Assembly (NCBI GenBank): GCA_026552955.1
Contig: JAPMTS010000009.1
Coordinates: 1 to 53,833 of the forward strand
Direction: 5' to 3'
From: Candidatus Methanoperedens sp.
Lineage (GTDB): Archaea; Halobacteriota; Methanosarcinia; Methanosarcinales; Methanoperedenaceae
DNA: 53,833 bases
In this document: one piece after another, positions 7,967 through 16,028 of the stretch
Layout: every line of letters starts with the position of its first letter
Numbering within the stretch: the stretch's first letter is position 1
Made by a program: the position numbers and the translations under genes
Notes under the pieces: generated by a model
Told to the model about the DNA's origin: nothing
The model's input: only the letters and a program-made list of their open reading frames with translations
The model's database searches: none

Positions 7967-8371
7967 CTGTCCGTATTCATTGATACGGGAGCATTCCTGG
8001 CATACAGGAATAAAAAAGACGAATTTCACGAAGTCGCAGACAGGTTATTCAGGGAAGCGCTAAAAGGAAAATTCGGGCAGCTGTACACCTCTGATTATAT
8101 TTATGATGAGGCTCTGACTCTTGCCATCAACAGGACAAAAAACATATCTGTGGCAATGGATATCTCTGAAGTGATCCTATCACCAAGGATCAAAATGGTT
8201 TTCGTGGATGCAAGGATTCTGGAAAGGTCTATAAGAACATTCAAGAAGTATTCCGGCAGGAACCTGAGTTTTACGGATGCTGTATCGATGGAGATCATGA
8301 ATGAATTCGGGATAACGAAATATTTTGGTTTTGATGCTCATTTTGAGGGGGTTGTGGAAAAGATTTTATAA
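7967..8371 (+). CDS. PIN-domain ribonuclease (VapC-like toxin), non-canonical start
   Basis: The frame after the antitoxin stub encodes a complete PIN domain of about 134 residues: SVFIDTGAFLA with the first Asp, SDYIYDEALT with the conserved acidic residue, FTDAVSMEIM and FGFDAHF near the end. All four expected acidic positions are visible. However, the only in-frame codon at the N-terminus with initiator resemblance is CTG at 7967 (next usable one is GTG at 8150, inside the domain and therefore wrong). The original ATG may have mutated, which together with the missing antitoxin suggests a decaying toxin-antitoxin pair. Confidence 0.6.
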   Translation: MSVFIDTGAFLAYRNKKDEFHEVADRLFREALKGKFGQLYTSDYIYDEALTLAINRTKNISVAMDISEVILSPRIKMVFVDARILERSIRTFKKYSGRNLSFTDAVSMEIMNEFGITKYFGFDAHFEGVVEKIL

Positions 8372-8518
8372 AATATGATTACATTTTATATATTTAATTT
8401 ATTCAAACATCAAACCGGCTGCTTGAAATATAACTCTGTCATAATATCATCAATGTCTTCAGGCCCATATCATGTAATTACCTGCTGTTTTTCTTCCTTC
8501 ACGCTTAAACTCCTGCAC

Positions 8519-8737
8519 TCAAGCCGTCGCAGCTTCCCTGACTCGATTTACCTGGGTGTCAAGACTCTTGATAATATTCTGAATGCTGTCAACCGCGCTC
8601 TCCTCAAAATATACTTCGTTGCATTGCGAACATATCCACGCTGGAACATCATCGATCAGTAAATGATAGCCTGATCTATTCAATGTGTATGTTGTTTTTC
8701 CTTTTTTCATTTCTCCGCTGCAAAAGTGACATTCCAT
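8519..8737 (-). CDS. YgiT-type zinc-finger protein (MqsA N-domain-like antitoxin part)
   Basis: 72 residues starting MECHFCSGEM with a partner knuckle WICSQCNEVYFEE; two CxxC pairs form the YgiT-type zinc finger. Such proteins are encoded next to DUF4258 or MqsR-like toxins. The four bases before the ATG include the stop of a truncated DUF4258 remnant, so the partner toxin is lost. The C-terminal part (about 45-72) is an amphipathic helix. Full length for the short form of the family; the usual C-terminal HTH is absent, as in many archaeal versions. Confidence 0.8.
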   Translation of the reverse strand: MECHFCSGEMKKGKTTYTLNRSGYHLLIDDVPAWICSQCNEVYFEESAVDSIQNIIKSLDTQVNRVREAATA

Positions 8738-8738
8738 T

Positions 8739-8846
8739 TCATTTCCTCCTGCTTCTTAGATTTTCCTCCCACTTATCAATTGTGGGAACATAGGCTGTAA
8801 TTATTACCAGATACTCATCGACATTCAGACATAAAAATAACTCTCC
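8739..8846 (-). pseudogene. DUF4258-like toxin, C-terminal remnant
   Basis: 35 codons ending VIITAYVPTIDKWEENLRSR match the characteristic C-terminal end of DUF4258 proteins (hydrophobic strand then ITAY-P-x-x-x-KW). A TAA at 8847-8849 lies immediately upstream and there is no start codon. It stops one base before the YgiT-type zinc-finger gene, the normal toxin-antitoxin order. Most of the toxin has been deleted, probably at the junction with the phosphatase gene. Confidence 0.6.
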
Positions 8847-8853
8847 TTAACTT

Positions 8854-9528
8854 TCACTTAATCTCCCCTCTCCTCTTCAACTCCCCCAATACTTCCTCCA
8901 CACCCGCCCCATGTTCTCCCCTGGTCACCATCCCTGCTACTTTTTTCAACTCTGGATGCGCATTCCCCACAGCCACGCCCAATCCGGCTGCTTTTATCAT
9001 CTCGATATCATTGGGCGAATCCCCGATCGCAACAAAATCCCGCACATCGAGCCCCATCATCTTTGCGATTCGTTTTAATCCCGTCCCCTTATTGATCTTC
9101 TTGCTTTTGATGTGTATCGCGAATCCCGTATCCACGATATCAACAGGCGCATCCTTACCCAGCAGGTTCATGGCCTCTTTTGTATCAAAATTCCGGCGCA
9201 GTCCTATCTCAGTAATCCTTGCTTCAGGGTCAAGTCGCTCAAGGGAGAAATGTTCTTTCAATATCTCCAGGGCATCCATGCACTCTTTCATGTGTGAGGT
9301 ATCAGATTCAACTTTCCCGCACTCCACAACCCCGCCGTTCTCTGCTATAACCATTGCGCCCGTTCCCAGCAGCTTTGCCACCGCCCGCGCAACACAGAGC
9401 ACGTTGCCTGTGGCGATAACTACAGGAACCTGGAGGCTGCGTAATGCCGTAACGGCTTTACAATCGATACGCCTATCGCTATAGGTAATAGTCCCATCAA
9501 TATCGATTGCGACAGCTTTGAATGTCAT
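8854..9528 (-). CDS. Phosphoglycolate phosphatase, archaeal HAD type
   Basis: 224-residue HAD-superfamily phosphatase that dephosphorylates 2-phosphoglycolate. HAD motif I is AIDIDGTIT (nucleophile Asp9, acid/base Asp11), motif II lies in VVIATGN, a Lys of motif III lies in KINKGTGLKRI, and motif IV is AIGDSPNDIEM. The C2-type cap between motifs II and III has the size seen in Thermoplasma TA0175-like enzymes, which fits the archaeal family. Length is normal. It is separated from the DUF4258 remnant by only a few bases on its 3' side. Confidence 0.88.
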   Translation of the reverse strand: MTFKAVAIDIDGTITYSDRRIDCKAVTALRSLQVPVVIATGNVLCVARAVAKLLGTGAMVIAENGGVVECGKVESDTSHMKECMDALEILKEHFSLERLDPEARITEIGLRRNFDTKEAMNLLGKDAPVDIVDTGFAIHIKSKKINKGTGLKRIAKMMGLDVRDFVAIGDSPNDIEMIKAAGLGVAVGNAHPELKKVAGMVTRGEHGAGVEEVLGELKRRGEIK

Positions 9529-9583
9529 AATATGTTAAAAATCATTGGAGAATCTGTTTCGGCCTAACCTCTTTTTTGGGATT

Positions 9584-9778
9584 TTAACTTTTTGTCATTT
9601 CAAATAAAATGGTATTATAAACCGTATCAATATCAGTCATCAGGCCCCATTCTAATCCTTTCTTAGCGATATCCAATTCTTCTTCTGTCAAATATCTACC
9701 AATTTTTTGCAGCGCTTCATACTGCAAAGTTTCTTTTGAAATATAAAATAATAAATCATCCTTGCAAATTGTTTCCAT
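9584..9778 (-). CDS. Small hypothetical protein, acidic-helical
   Basis: 64 residues, not recognised. The sequence is predicted helical, with a YLTEEELDIAKKGLEWGL segment in the centre. A 27-codon frame (9756-9839) overlaps its start and may be translated ahead of it. It stands alone between the phosphatase and radA. Size and leucine/acid pattern resemble small antitoxin-like proteins, but nothing specific supports that. Confidence 0.45.
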   Translation of the reverse strand: METICKDDLLFYISKETLQYEALQKIGRYLTEEELDIAKKGLEWGLMTDIDTVYNTILFEMTKS

Positions 9779-9839
9779 ATTCTACAAACCATCCATCCAT
9801 CCACTTTTTGATCTCTTCATAAGGCATATCAGAAGGCAT
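9756..9839 (-). CDS. Possible 27-residue peptide overlapping the next small gene
   Basis: ATG at 9839 opens a frame reading MPSDMPYEEIKKWMDGWFVE and ending with TGA at 9756. It overlaps the start of the 64-residue gene by 23 bases in another frame. It has no clear Shine-Dalgarno match. It could be a coupled small protein or the 5' remnant of a longer gene; evidence is only its open frame and position. Confidence 0.25.
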   Translation of the reverse strand: MPSDMPYEEIKKWMDGWFVEYGNNLQG

Positions 9840-9946
9840 TAAAATCCTTAACTTTATTTGATATTTATAACAGCGAACTGGAACGAATCAGGAGTTCGTG
9901 TCAATTAGCTGTTAATTTTTGTTTATTGTATTGATATATTACCTGC

Positions 9947-10924
9947 CTAATCCTTAAGCCCTTCCGTTGTGACCGAGAATATCGCCTCACCTTCAGGAAG
10001 ATTGGGAGAATCCACAAGCCTTGCAATTCTCTTCTCGCCTTTGGATTTTCGAAGATACAGCCTGAATGTAGCTGTATGTCCCACAATATGCCCGCCTATG
10101 GGTTTTGTAGGGTCCCCGAAGAAGGCGTCAGGTTTTGACATCACCTGGTTGGTAACGATAATGGCCGCATTATAAAGACCTGCGAATTTCATCAGGTCAT
10201 GCATGTGCTTATTGAGCTTCTGCTGCCTGTCTGCCAGCGTTCCGCGCCCCACATATTCCGCCCTGAAATGAGCTGTCAAGGAATCTACTATCAGGAGGCG
10301 CACCGGACGGTCGGTATCTTTCAATTTTAAGGCAAGATCATTCGCAGTGTCCACCAGCAGTATCTGGTGGTTTGAATTATAGGCTTTTGCAACATGGATG
10401 TTTTTCAGGAACTCCTCAGGGTCATATTCCTTCCCTTTTTTCGCGGATAATCCCATCACCATCTGGGTGATCCTTTCAGGCCTGAAAGTATTCTCCGTAT
10501 CTATAATTATTACCGACCCTTCAAGTCCCCCTTCTTCCTTTGGGAGCTGCACATTCACTGCCATCTGATGCCCAACCTGGGTCTTTCCCGATCCGAACTC
10601 GCCGTAGAACTCCGTTATCGCCTGGGACTCAACCCCTCCGCCCATGAGGTCGTCAAAGGCCTTTGTGCCAAAGCTGAGCTTTCCCACAAGTTTCCTGCGT
10701 TCAAGCACGATGTCACCGGTTTCAAATCCCCCAACGTCTGCTGCCTGGCGTGCCGCATTAATGATCTTCTGTGCGGTTGATTCCCCGATTTCCGCGATGC
10801 TTGCCAGTTCAGATGAGGATGATACGGCTATGGCCTCTATCGAGCCAAAACCTGATTCTTTCAATTTCTCTGCAGTTGCCGGACCTACGCCCGGTAAATC
10901 TTCCAGACCTTTTCTTTCGACCAT
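9947..10924 (-). CDS. radA: RadA recombinase
   Basis: Archaeal RecA/Rad51 family strand-exchange protein of 325 residues. N-terminal helix-hairpin-helix domain ([12 protein letters not shown]), polymerisation motif region around residue 80, Walker [10 protein letters not shown] near residue 110, Walker [16 protein letters not shown], and the L2 region [10 protein letters not shown]. Length is normal. GGAG lies eight bases upstream of the ATG. The upstream region 10925-11165 carries two GTGCAC hexamers around an AT-rich stretch and an ORB-like element. rpa follows upstream on the same strand, so recombination and ssDNA-binding genes are neighbours. Confidence 0.96.
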   Translation of the reverse strand: MVERKGLEDLPGVGPATAEKLKESGFGSIEAIAVSSSSELASIAEIGESTAQKIINAARQAADVGGFETGDIVLERRKLVGKLSFGTKAFDDLMGGGVESQAITEFYGEFGSGKTQVGHQMAVNVQLPKEEGGLEGSVIIIDTENTFRPERITQMVMGLSAKKGKEYDPEEFLKNIHVAKAYNSNHQILLVDTANDLALKLKDTDRPVRLLIVDSLTAHFRAEYVGRGTLADRQQKLNKHMHDLMKFAGLYNAAIIVTNQVMSKPDAFFGDPTKPIGGHIVGHTATFRLYLRKSKGEKRIARLVDSPNLPEGEAIFSVTTEGLKD

Positions 10925-10935
10925 GTTGTTATCTC

Positions 10936-10967
10936 CAGTGCACGTTTTATTTATTATGGTGCACAGT
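10936..10967. promoter_or_regulatory. Paired GTGCAC palindromes in the radA promoter region
   Basis: AGTGCACG and GGTGCACA (each with the GTGCAC palindrome) lie about 21 bp apart, two DNA turns, flanking TTTATTTATTATG immediately upstream of radA. On the minus strand the AT stretch could hold a TATA-like box. The geometry fits a dimeric repressor or activator site. Purely a sequence observation. Confidence 0.3.
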
Positions 10968-11128
10968 TGTACTTTATCTTGGTGAGTGTAAAGATAAACC
11001 TTATGAGAGCGGGGTGAAACTAATCATGAACCTGTTGGTTAATAGATACAGTATGAAAAATTTCGTTTTTTCATAGGAAGTAATATTTATGATGTATTGA
11101 TCGCACATTTTCAACTATGATAATGAAA

Positions 11129-11153
11129 CCCCATCATTTCCACTGGAGAACAG
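11129..11153 (+). other. ORB-like element between rpa and radA
   Basis: CCCCATCATTTCCACTGGAG followed by AACAG nearly repeats the origin element at 2786-2810 (CCCCATCATTTCCAATGGAA). It lies 13 bp past the rpa stop and about 200 bp upstream of radA, 8 kb from the origin. It could bind Orc1/Cdc6 as an outlying site or link radA expression to replication. The match is visible directly; binding is inference. Confidence 0.6.
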
Positions 11154-11165
11154 CATCATACAAAC

Positions 11166-12290
11166 TCATTTTCGAATAACCTGAATGCTTGTCCTTGCCC
11201 CTGCACTCAGTTCCACTTCCTCATTCCTTCCTGATTTTGCAAAAGCGTCCACAATGCATATTTCGCTTCCGATCTCTATTTCATTGACAAGCTCTGCGTG
11301 TTCAGCCCAGAGCGCCACTTTTATGCGCCCCGTGTCATCTGAAATATAAATATTCGATACCCTGTTTTTTGTGCCGTCAGGCCTGTCGAATTCCCGTATC
11401 TCATCGATTCCGGAAACATGCCCTGCCACACTGTAAGCAGAGTTGATACCGATATCTGCTATTGGTGTGAGCGGTTCCTTATAAGTAACAACCGCACTGC
11501 TTTTTGCAATACCCCCGCCGGAACCAAGCTGCAGTTCCGTGGAGTTGCTGAATGTATTTTCTCTGGCATAGGCATTCATGATCTCCACGATATCTCCGAC
11601 ATTGACACCGGGGGATTCGGCTTTTGAGTCCCATAACGTAACCCGGATTTTTCCTGTGTCATCCCCTATCGTAATATTTGCGACTTTACCCGTCTTTCCA
11701 TCTTTTCGTGCGAATGTGCGCACATTTCCAATGTTAAGTACTTTGCCAAGAACATTTAGATCGCTCATCCCCGCTTTGATCTCAATGATCTTATGGGGTT
11801 TAAAATTCACCGGGACTTCTTTTTCCACAGCCTCAACATTGCCGCCCCTTCCCACATTCACTTCGAGTCCGCGCTGCCCCTGTTTGATGAAACCTTTCAC
11901 TTTTAGGGCCTGTCCCATTTTTATTTCCCCGATCTTCACCAGGTCAGCTGCCTCGTCCCATAATGCAGCCTTGATGGAGCCCGTTTCATCTGCAAGGTTC
12001 AGATTTGCGACCCGGCCCATAGTATCATTATCGCGTGAGAACTCCTTGATATCTCCAACGGATATCACTTTTGCAACAAAAATAACATTTCCCTTATCGG
12101 CAGTCAGATCCTTGATTTTTAGGGTCTCATTCATTCCCAGTTCGCTTGCGACAAGCATAGCGGCAGTCTTTGGATCGCAAAGACCATTCATTTCCATGAA
12201 TTTCGTCTCGACTTTTGACCTGAATTCATCAGGGGAAAGCTTACCTTCAAGTCTATTATAAACCGCTTCAATCTCTTCGAAATTCACCAT
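11166..12290 (-). CDS. Replication protein A-like single-stranded DNA-binding protein (three OB folds)
   Basis: 374 residues with three consecutive OB-fold units, each marked by a repeated pattern: F-x-R-x-D-x-x-x-G-R/K-V-x-N followed by DDTG-x-I-x-x-x-LWD/LWA (about residues 85-120, 190-225 and 295-330). It binds ssDNA during replication and repair. No zinc finger is visible, as in the Methanosarcinales RPA1-type proteins. The N-terminal ~60 residues form a helical domain. It sits upstream of radA on the same strand and downstream of psmA, with 240 bp between rpa and radA. Confidence 0.9.
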   Translation of the reverse strand: MVNFEEIEAVYNRLEGKLSPDEFRSKVETKFMEMNGLCDPKTAAMLVASELGMNETLKIKDLTADKGNVIFVAKVISVGDIKEFSRDNDTMGRVANLNLADETGSIKAALWDEAADLVKIGEIKMGQALKVKGFIKQGQRGLEVNVGRGGNVEAVEKEVPVNFKPHKIIEIKAGMSDLNVLGKVLNIGNVRTFARKDGKTGKVANITIGDDTGKIRVTLWDSKAESPGVNVGDIVEIMNAYARENTFSNSTELQLGSGGGIAKSSAVVTYKEPLTPIADIGINSAYSVAGHVSGIDEIREFDRPDGTKNRVSNIYISDDTGRIKVALWAEHAELVNEIEIGSEICIVDAFAKSGRNEEVELSAGARTSIQVIRK

Positions 12291-12333
12291 GCTATTCTAA
12301 AAGGATAATTCGGATAAAAAACTTATGGTCAGG

Positions 12334-13077
12334 CTATTTCTTCTTTCCCTTCTCAACTTTTGGGATACGTGACACGTATTTTTTCACTTCCGAAGGAATC
12401 AGCTTTCTGAATTTTCTCGTTGAGAGTTCGATTATCCCAATTTCAATAGTTAATTCATTCAGGGAGCTTTCAGTTACGTTCGCAAGCGTTTCAAGTCCGA
12501 GATTAATTGCTTTATCCAGATCGATATCCTCAGTATATTTTTTCTCCAGGAATTCCATTATTTCAGATCTTCCTGAACCAATTCCTGTGGCTTTATATTC
12601 AAGCAATGCTCCGCTGGGGTCTGTTTCGAAAATGCGCATTTCATCCCCTTCGATACCTGCGATAAGAAGAGATGTCCCGAATGGTCTTACTCCGCCTGAT
12701 TGGGTGTAGGACTGCTTGAAATCACATATCTCTTTAGCAAGGGTCTCAATACCAATAGGCTCACTGTAAGTGGTCTTGTTGAGCTGGGCCTGTACACGGG
12801 CAAAGTCTACAAGAACGCGCGCATCCGCTACCAATCCCGATGTTGCCACACCGATATGATCATCAATCTGGAAAATTTTCTCTATAGATTCCATCTCCAC
12901 AAGTCTTGTAGTGGAGCGCTTATCTACCAATAAGACTGCGCCATTTTTTGCTTTAATTCCCAATGCTGTTGTTCCTCTTTTCACAGCTTCCCGTGCATAT
13001 TCTACCTGGAACAGCCTCCCATCAGGGCTGAATACGGTTATTGCACTATCATATCCTGTTTGTGGTGACTGCATCAT
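12334..13077 (-). CDS. psmA: 20S proteasome alpha subunit
   Basis: 247-residue alpha-type subunit forming the outer rings of the archaeal proteasome. The N-terminal gate and alpha signature is visible ([20 protein letters not shown]), then [10 protein letters not shown] and the [10 protein letters not shown] strand. There is no N-terminal propeptide or catalytic Thr, as expected for alpha rather than beta subunits. The C-terminus is Lys-rich. The beta subunit gene is not in this window. Downstream rpa follows after 43 bp, so cotranscription is possible. Confidence 0.95.
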   Translation of the reverse strand: MMQSPQTGYDSAITVFSPDGRLFQVEYAREAVKRGTTALGIKAKNGAVLLVDKRSTTRLVEMESIEKIFQIDDHIGVATSGLVADARVLVDFARVQAQLNKTTYSEPIGIETLAKEICDFKQSYTQSGGVRPFGTSLLIAGIEGDEMRIFETDPSGALLEYKATGIGSGRSEIMEFLEKKYTEDIDLDKAINLGLETLANVTESSLNELTIEIGIIELSTRKFRKLIPSEVKKYVSRIPKVEKGKKK

Positions 13078-13146
13078 AATGTCTCCTGGTTTTTATGTTT
13101 GAAGGTCGCAGAGTATATATCAATTTCTATTCTTTAACAAAAACCC

Positions 13147-14820
13147 TCAATATTCTCTTGGTTTGGGCGCAAACATCTTAAGATTTACCGATTTATAATC
13201 AATTCGTGCACCGTCCGGTGCAAAAGTAATTAGCGTGTGTTTTAACCAATTGGTATCATCCCTTACCGGGTAATCTATACGAAAATGAGAACCACGGCTT
13301 TCATTGCGGGCTTTTGCTCCTGTACATATCGCCTGTGCAACATCCAGCATTCCCTCAAGCTCGATCGCGTTTACTAGTTCCTGGTTGAAAATAGTTCCCT
13401 TATTTCGGACATATACATTCCCGTAACGTATTTTAAGTTCTGTGATCTTTTCAAGAGCGATTGTTAAATCCTCCTCTTTCCGGAATATCCCCGCTTTTTC
13501 ATCAAGAATTGTTTTGAGCTCATCTCGTATCTTGAAGAATTCCTCCCCAGCTTTTCGTTCTAATAATCCTGATATCTTTTTCTTTTCTTCCTCTATTGCT
13601 CTGTCAATCGATTCAGTATCACCGAACAAACTTGAATTTGCGAATTTCTCCGCATTTTCTCCTGATATCTTCCCGAAAACAAGAGTTTCAAGGAGGGAGT
13701 TCCCTCCAAGCCTGTTGGCTCCATGGACACTGATACAGGAACATTCCCCGCATGCATAGAATCCCGAAATCGATGTTTCGCAGTTCTTATTTGAAGCGAT
13801 GCCCCCCATGGAATAATGCTGCCCTGGCCGGACCGGAATTGGTTTTTCAACCGGGTCGATATTTGCAAAATCAATAGCTATTTGCCTGATTCCCGGCAAA
13901 CGCTCCTGGATCTTTTCCGCCCCAAGATGCCTGAGTTCAAGGTGAACATATCCACCCTCAAATCCCCTGCCTTCATTTATCTCGGTCTGGATGGCGCGTG
14001 CCACGATGTCTCTTGGAGCAAGGTCAAGCTGGTGCGGTGAATACCGTTGCATGAACCTTTCTCCATCTTTATTCACAAGATATCCTCCTTCCCCGCGCGC
14101 TCCTTCCGTGATGAGAATATTTGTACTGTAAAGGGTTGTAGGATGGAACTGGACAAATTCCATATCCTCAAGGGAAGCACCCGCCCGATATGCGACAGCA
14201 CAGCCAGACCCGGTATTAATTACTGAATTAGTGGAATGCCTGTATATCCTGCCATAACCTCCTGTGGCAAATATCACAGCTTTTGCCTGGAAACCCTCCA
14301 CATTCCCGTTCGACATATTATATCCTGTGACCCCACCACATCTTCTTTTATCAACCACAAGCCGGGTTATGAGCCATTCATTATAAAATTTGACATCCTT
14401 CCTGAGTGCCTGTTCATACATGGTATGCAGCAAATGGTGGCCTGTCCTGTCCTGTGCATACACAGTTCGAGGGAAACCCGCACCCCCGAAGGGGCGCTGT
14501 GCTATCCTGCCGTCTTCTGTCCTTGAAAAAAGCGTTCCCCAGTTTTCCATCTCTATGACCCGTACGGGGGCTTCCTTGCAAAGTACTTCCACAGCATCCT
14601 GGTCTGCAAGATAATCACTCCCCTTGACAGTGTCAAAAGCATGGTCTTCCCAATTGTCATTACTTCCAAGAACAGCGTTAATCCCACCCTGTGCGGCAAT
14701 AGAATGCGAGCGCAGGGGATGGACTTTTGAAATAACGGCCACATCAGCGGATCTTACGGATAACGCAGCGCGCAATCCTGCAAGACCACCCCCAACTATG
14801 ATAATGTCATGCCTGAACAT
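13147..14820 (-). CDS. Succinate dehydrogenase / fumarate reductase flavoprotein subunit
   Basis: 557-residue FAD subunit interconverting succinate and fumarate. Dinucleotide-binding motif [14 protein letters not shown] at the N-terminus, then [10 protein letters not shown] with the His that carries covalent FAD, then QFHPTTL and the catalytic-arginine region [12 protein letters not shown], HxxR-type [13 protein letters not shown] and the C-terminal helical domain. Length fits SdhA/FrdA and also TfrA of thiol:fumarate reductase. No iron-sulfur or membrane-anchor gene is adjacent, so which of these complexes it joins cannot be decided here. It fits a branched or partial TCA cycle with the sucCD and isocitrate dehydrogenase genes further on. 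Confidence 0.88.
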   Translation of the reverse strand: MFRHDIIIVGGGLAGLRAALSVRSADVAVISKVHPLRSHSIAAQGGINAVLGSNDNWEDHAFDTVKGSDYLADQDAVEVLCKEAPVRVIEMENWGTLFSRTEDGRIAQRPFGGAGFPRTVYAQDRTGHHLLHTMYEQALRKDVKFYNEWLITRLVVDKRRCGGVTGYNMSNGNVEGFQAKAVIFATGGYGRIYRHSTNSVINTGSGCAVAYRAGASLEDMEFVQFHPTTLYSTNILITEGARGEGGYLVNKDGERFMQRYSPHQLDLAPRDIVARAIQTEINEGRGFEGGYVHLELRHLGAEKIQERLPGIRQIAIDFANIDPVEKPIPVRPGQHYSMGGIASNKNCETSISGFYACGECSCISVHGANRLGGNSLLETLVFGKISGENAEKFANSSLFGDTESIDRAIEEEKKKISGLLERKAGEEFFKIRDELKTILDEKAGIFRKEEDLTIALEKITELKIRYGNVYVRNKGTIFNQELVNAIELEGMLDVAQAICTGAKARNESRGSHFRIDYPVRDDTNWLKHTLITFAPDGARIDYKSVNLKMFAPKPREY

Positions 14821-14922
14821 AAATATGACAAAGGTCTACAACGACAAATAAATATTGTTTTTGAAATGAGCTGGCAAACGCTTATGTATACGTTATAATA
14901 AATTGTAACTTAAGTGAGAATC

Positions 14923-15228
14923 ATGAGAACAATATCAATCCGGCTGCCAGAGCAATATGTGCAGGAGATAGAAGAAGCTTGCAAACAGGAAGTTCTAGAT
15001 AAAGGTACGATGCTGCGCAAACTTATCGGGGATGCGCTTCGGGAATATCACATAAGAAGGGCCTTTGATATGTATGCGCAGGGGAAAATCTCACTCTGGA
15101 AAGCTGCAAGGATGGCAGGTTTAACATATAGGGGAGCACTTGAAGAGTTGAAAAAGAAAAACATGCCTTTCAGATATGAAAAAGATGACCTAGCAGCAGA
15201 TATTAAATGGGCAATAAACGAGAAATGA
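14923..15228 (+). CDS. UPF0175 / ribbon-helix-helix antitoxin
   Basis: 101 residues beginning MRTISIRLPEQYVQEIEEAC, a ribbon-helix-helix-like DNA-binding start, followed by the UPF0175 pattern A-x-x-MYAQGKISLWKAARMAGL and a C-terminal toxin-neutralising tail. ATG 14923 is preferred over GTG 14914 because GTGAG then stands as the ribosome-binding site. The stop overlaps the ATG of the PIN-domain toxin (ATGA), so the two are translationally coupled. Antitoxin and autorepressor role is inferred from this arrangement. Confidence 0.85.
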   Translation: MRTISIRLPEQYVQEIEEACKQEVLDKGTMLRKLIGDALREYHIRRAFDMYAQGKISLWKAARMAGLTYRGALEELKKKNMPFRYEKDDLAADIKWAINEK

Positions 15229-15725
15229 TCGTCAGCAATTCAGGTCCATTAATTCATCTTGCGAAAGCAGGAAGGATAAACCTTCTTAGAGAATTGTTCG
15301 GGAAAGTGATGATCCCCTATGAGGTAAAGCTTGAGGTCATTGACCGGGGAAAAACTGAAGGAATGGCAGATGCTTTCTTGATAGAAAATGAAGTTGAAAA
15401 TGGCTGGATAGTGGTCGATAATGGCAAAAGCTCCAGGTTGGAAGAGTTAGCCAGCAGCGCAGGGATAGATATCGGAGAGTCAGCGGCGATTATGCTGGCA
15501 AAAAATATGAAATGCGCTGTACTTATTGATGACCTTGCAGCGCGGAGGTTCGCTTTCGGACTGGGGCTTCAGGTTGTGGGTTCTATCGGTGTGCTGATAA
15601 GGTGTGCGAAAGAAAAGAAAATATCGAAATATGAGGCGCAAGAGGCACTGGAAAAGCTTGGAAGAGTTATGTGGCTCAGTATTGATGTTTATGAGGATGC
15701 AAGGAAGATTATTGAGAAGATTTGA
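15225..15725 (+). CDS. DUF3368 PIN-domain ribonuclease toxin
   Basis: 166 residues starting MIVSNSGPLIHLAKAG, where the family replaces the first PIN Asp with the SNSGPLI pattern plus later acidic residues; GIDIGESAAIMLAK supplies the central Glu and CAVLIDDLAARRFA the Asp pair. ATG 15225 is chosen because it overlaps the antitoxin stop; ATG 15207 lies inside the antitoxin. RNA cleavage is known for PIN domains; the target is unknown. The pair looks intact, unlike the two decayed loci near 8-9 kb. Confidence 0.85.
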   Translation: MIVSNSGPLIHLAKAGRINLLRELFGKVMIPYEVKLEVIDRGKTEGMADAFLIENEVENGWIVVDNGKSSRLEELASSAGIDIGESAAIMLAKNMKCAVLIDDLAARRFAFGLGLQVVGSIGVLIRCAKEKKISKYEAQEALEKLGRVMWLSIDVYEDARKIIEKI

Positions 15726-15758
15726 TATCACCAACTACCCCCATTCTTACTGAACCAA

Positions 15759-15792
15759 GAATCTCCCGGCTTTAGCCGTGAAGAGTGGTCAA
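15759..15792 (+). repeat. Orphan IS605 right-end tip (omega-RNA 3' hairpin signature)
   Basis: GAATCTCCCGGCTTTAGCCG followed by TGAAGAGTGGTCAA matches the tip of the full element at 5344-5378 (GAATCTCCCGG, TTTAGCCG, then TTCAA). Arms CCCGGCT and AGCCGTG form the hairpin. There is no tnpB or tnpA nearby and the PIN gene ends only 33 bp upstream, so only the terminal tip remains. It ends just before the tRNA-Thr gene. Confidence 0.65.
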
Positions 15793-15803
15793 TAGTCATA
15801 TAA

Positions 15804-15875
15804 AGCCCCGGGAGGGATTTGAACCCTCGACCTCGTCCTTACCAAGGACGCGCTATACCCCTAAGCCACCGAGGC
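15804..15875 (-). tRNA. tRNA-Thr (GGT)
   Basis: 72-nt cloverleaf on the minus strand. Acceptor GCCTCGG pairs with CCGGGGC (one G-U), anticodon stem CGTCC/GGACG encloses loop TTGGTAA with anticodon GGT, and the T arm is GAGGG-TTCAAAT-CCCTC. CCA is not encoded. No intron. A tRNA-Arg lies 32 bp upstream on the same strand, probably cotranscribed. Confidence 0.95.
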
Positions 15876-15907
15876 GCTATTTATTATTGCAAGGATATAT
15901 TTTTAAG

Positions 15908-15982
15908 CGGGCCCGGAGGGATTCGAACCCTCGACATCCGGGTTAGAAGCCCGGCGCTATATCCAAGCTAAGCCACGAGCCC
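15908..15982 (-). tRNA. tRNA-Arg (TCT)
   Basis: 75-nt cloverleaf on the minus strand. Acceptor GGGCTCG pairs with CGGGCCC (one U-G), anticodon stem CCGGG/CCCGG with loop CTTCTAA gives anticodon TCT, T arm GAGGG-TTCGAAT-CCCTC. No intron, CCA not encoded. It precedes tRNA-Thr in the direction of transcription. Confidence 0.95.
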
Positions 15983-16028
15983 AGCGCGAAACTCCAAGAT
16001 GTTTTGTTTATTTAAAAAGCTTTGTGCA

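Noticed and set aside
8375-8662. 95-codon plus-strand frame over the YgiT-type gene
   Set aside because: The minus strand carries two CxxC zinc knuckles with the family spacing; the plus frame has no pattern.
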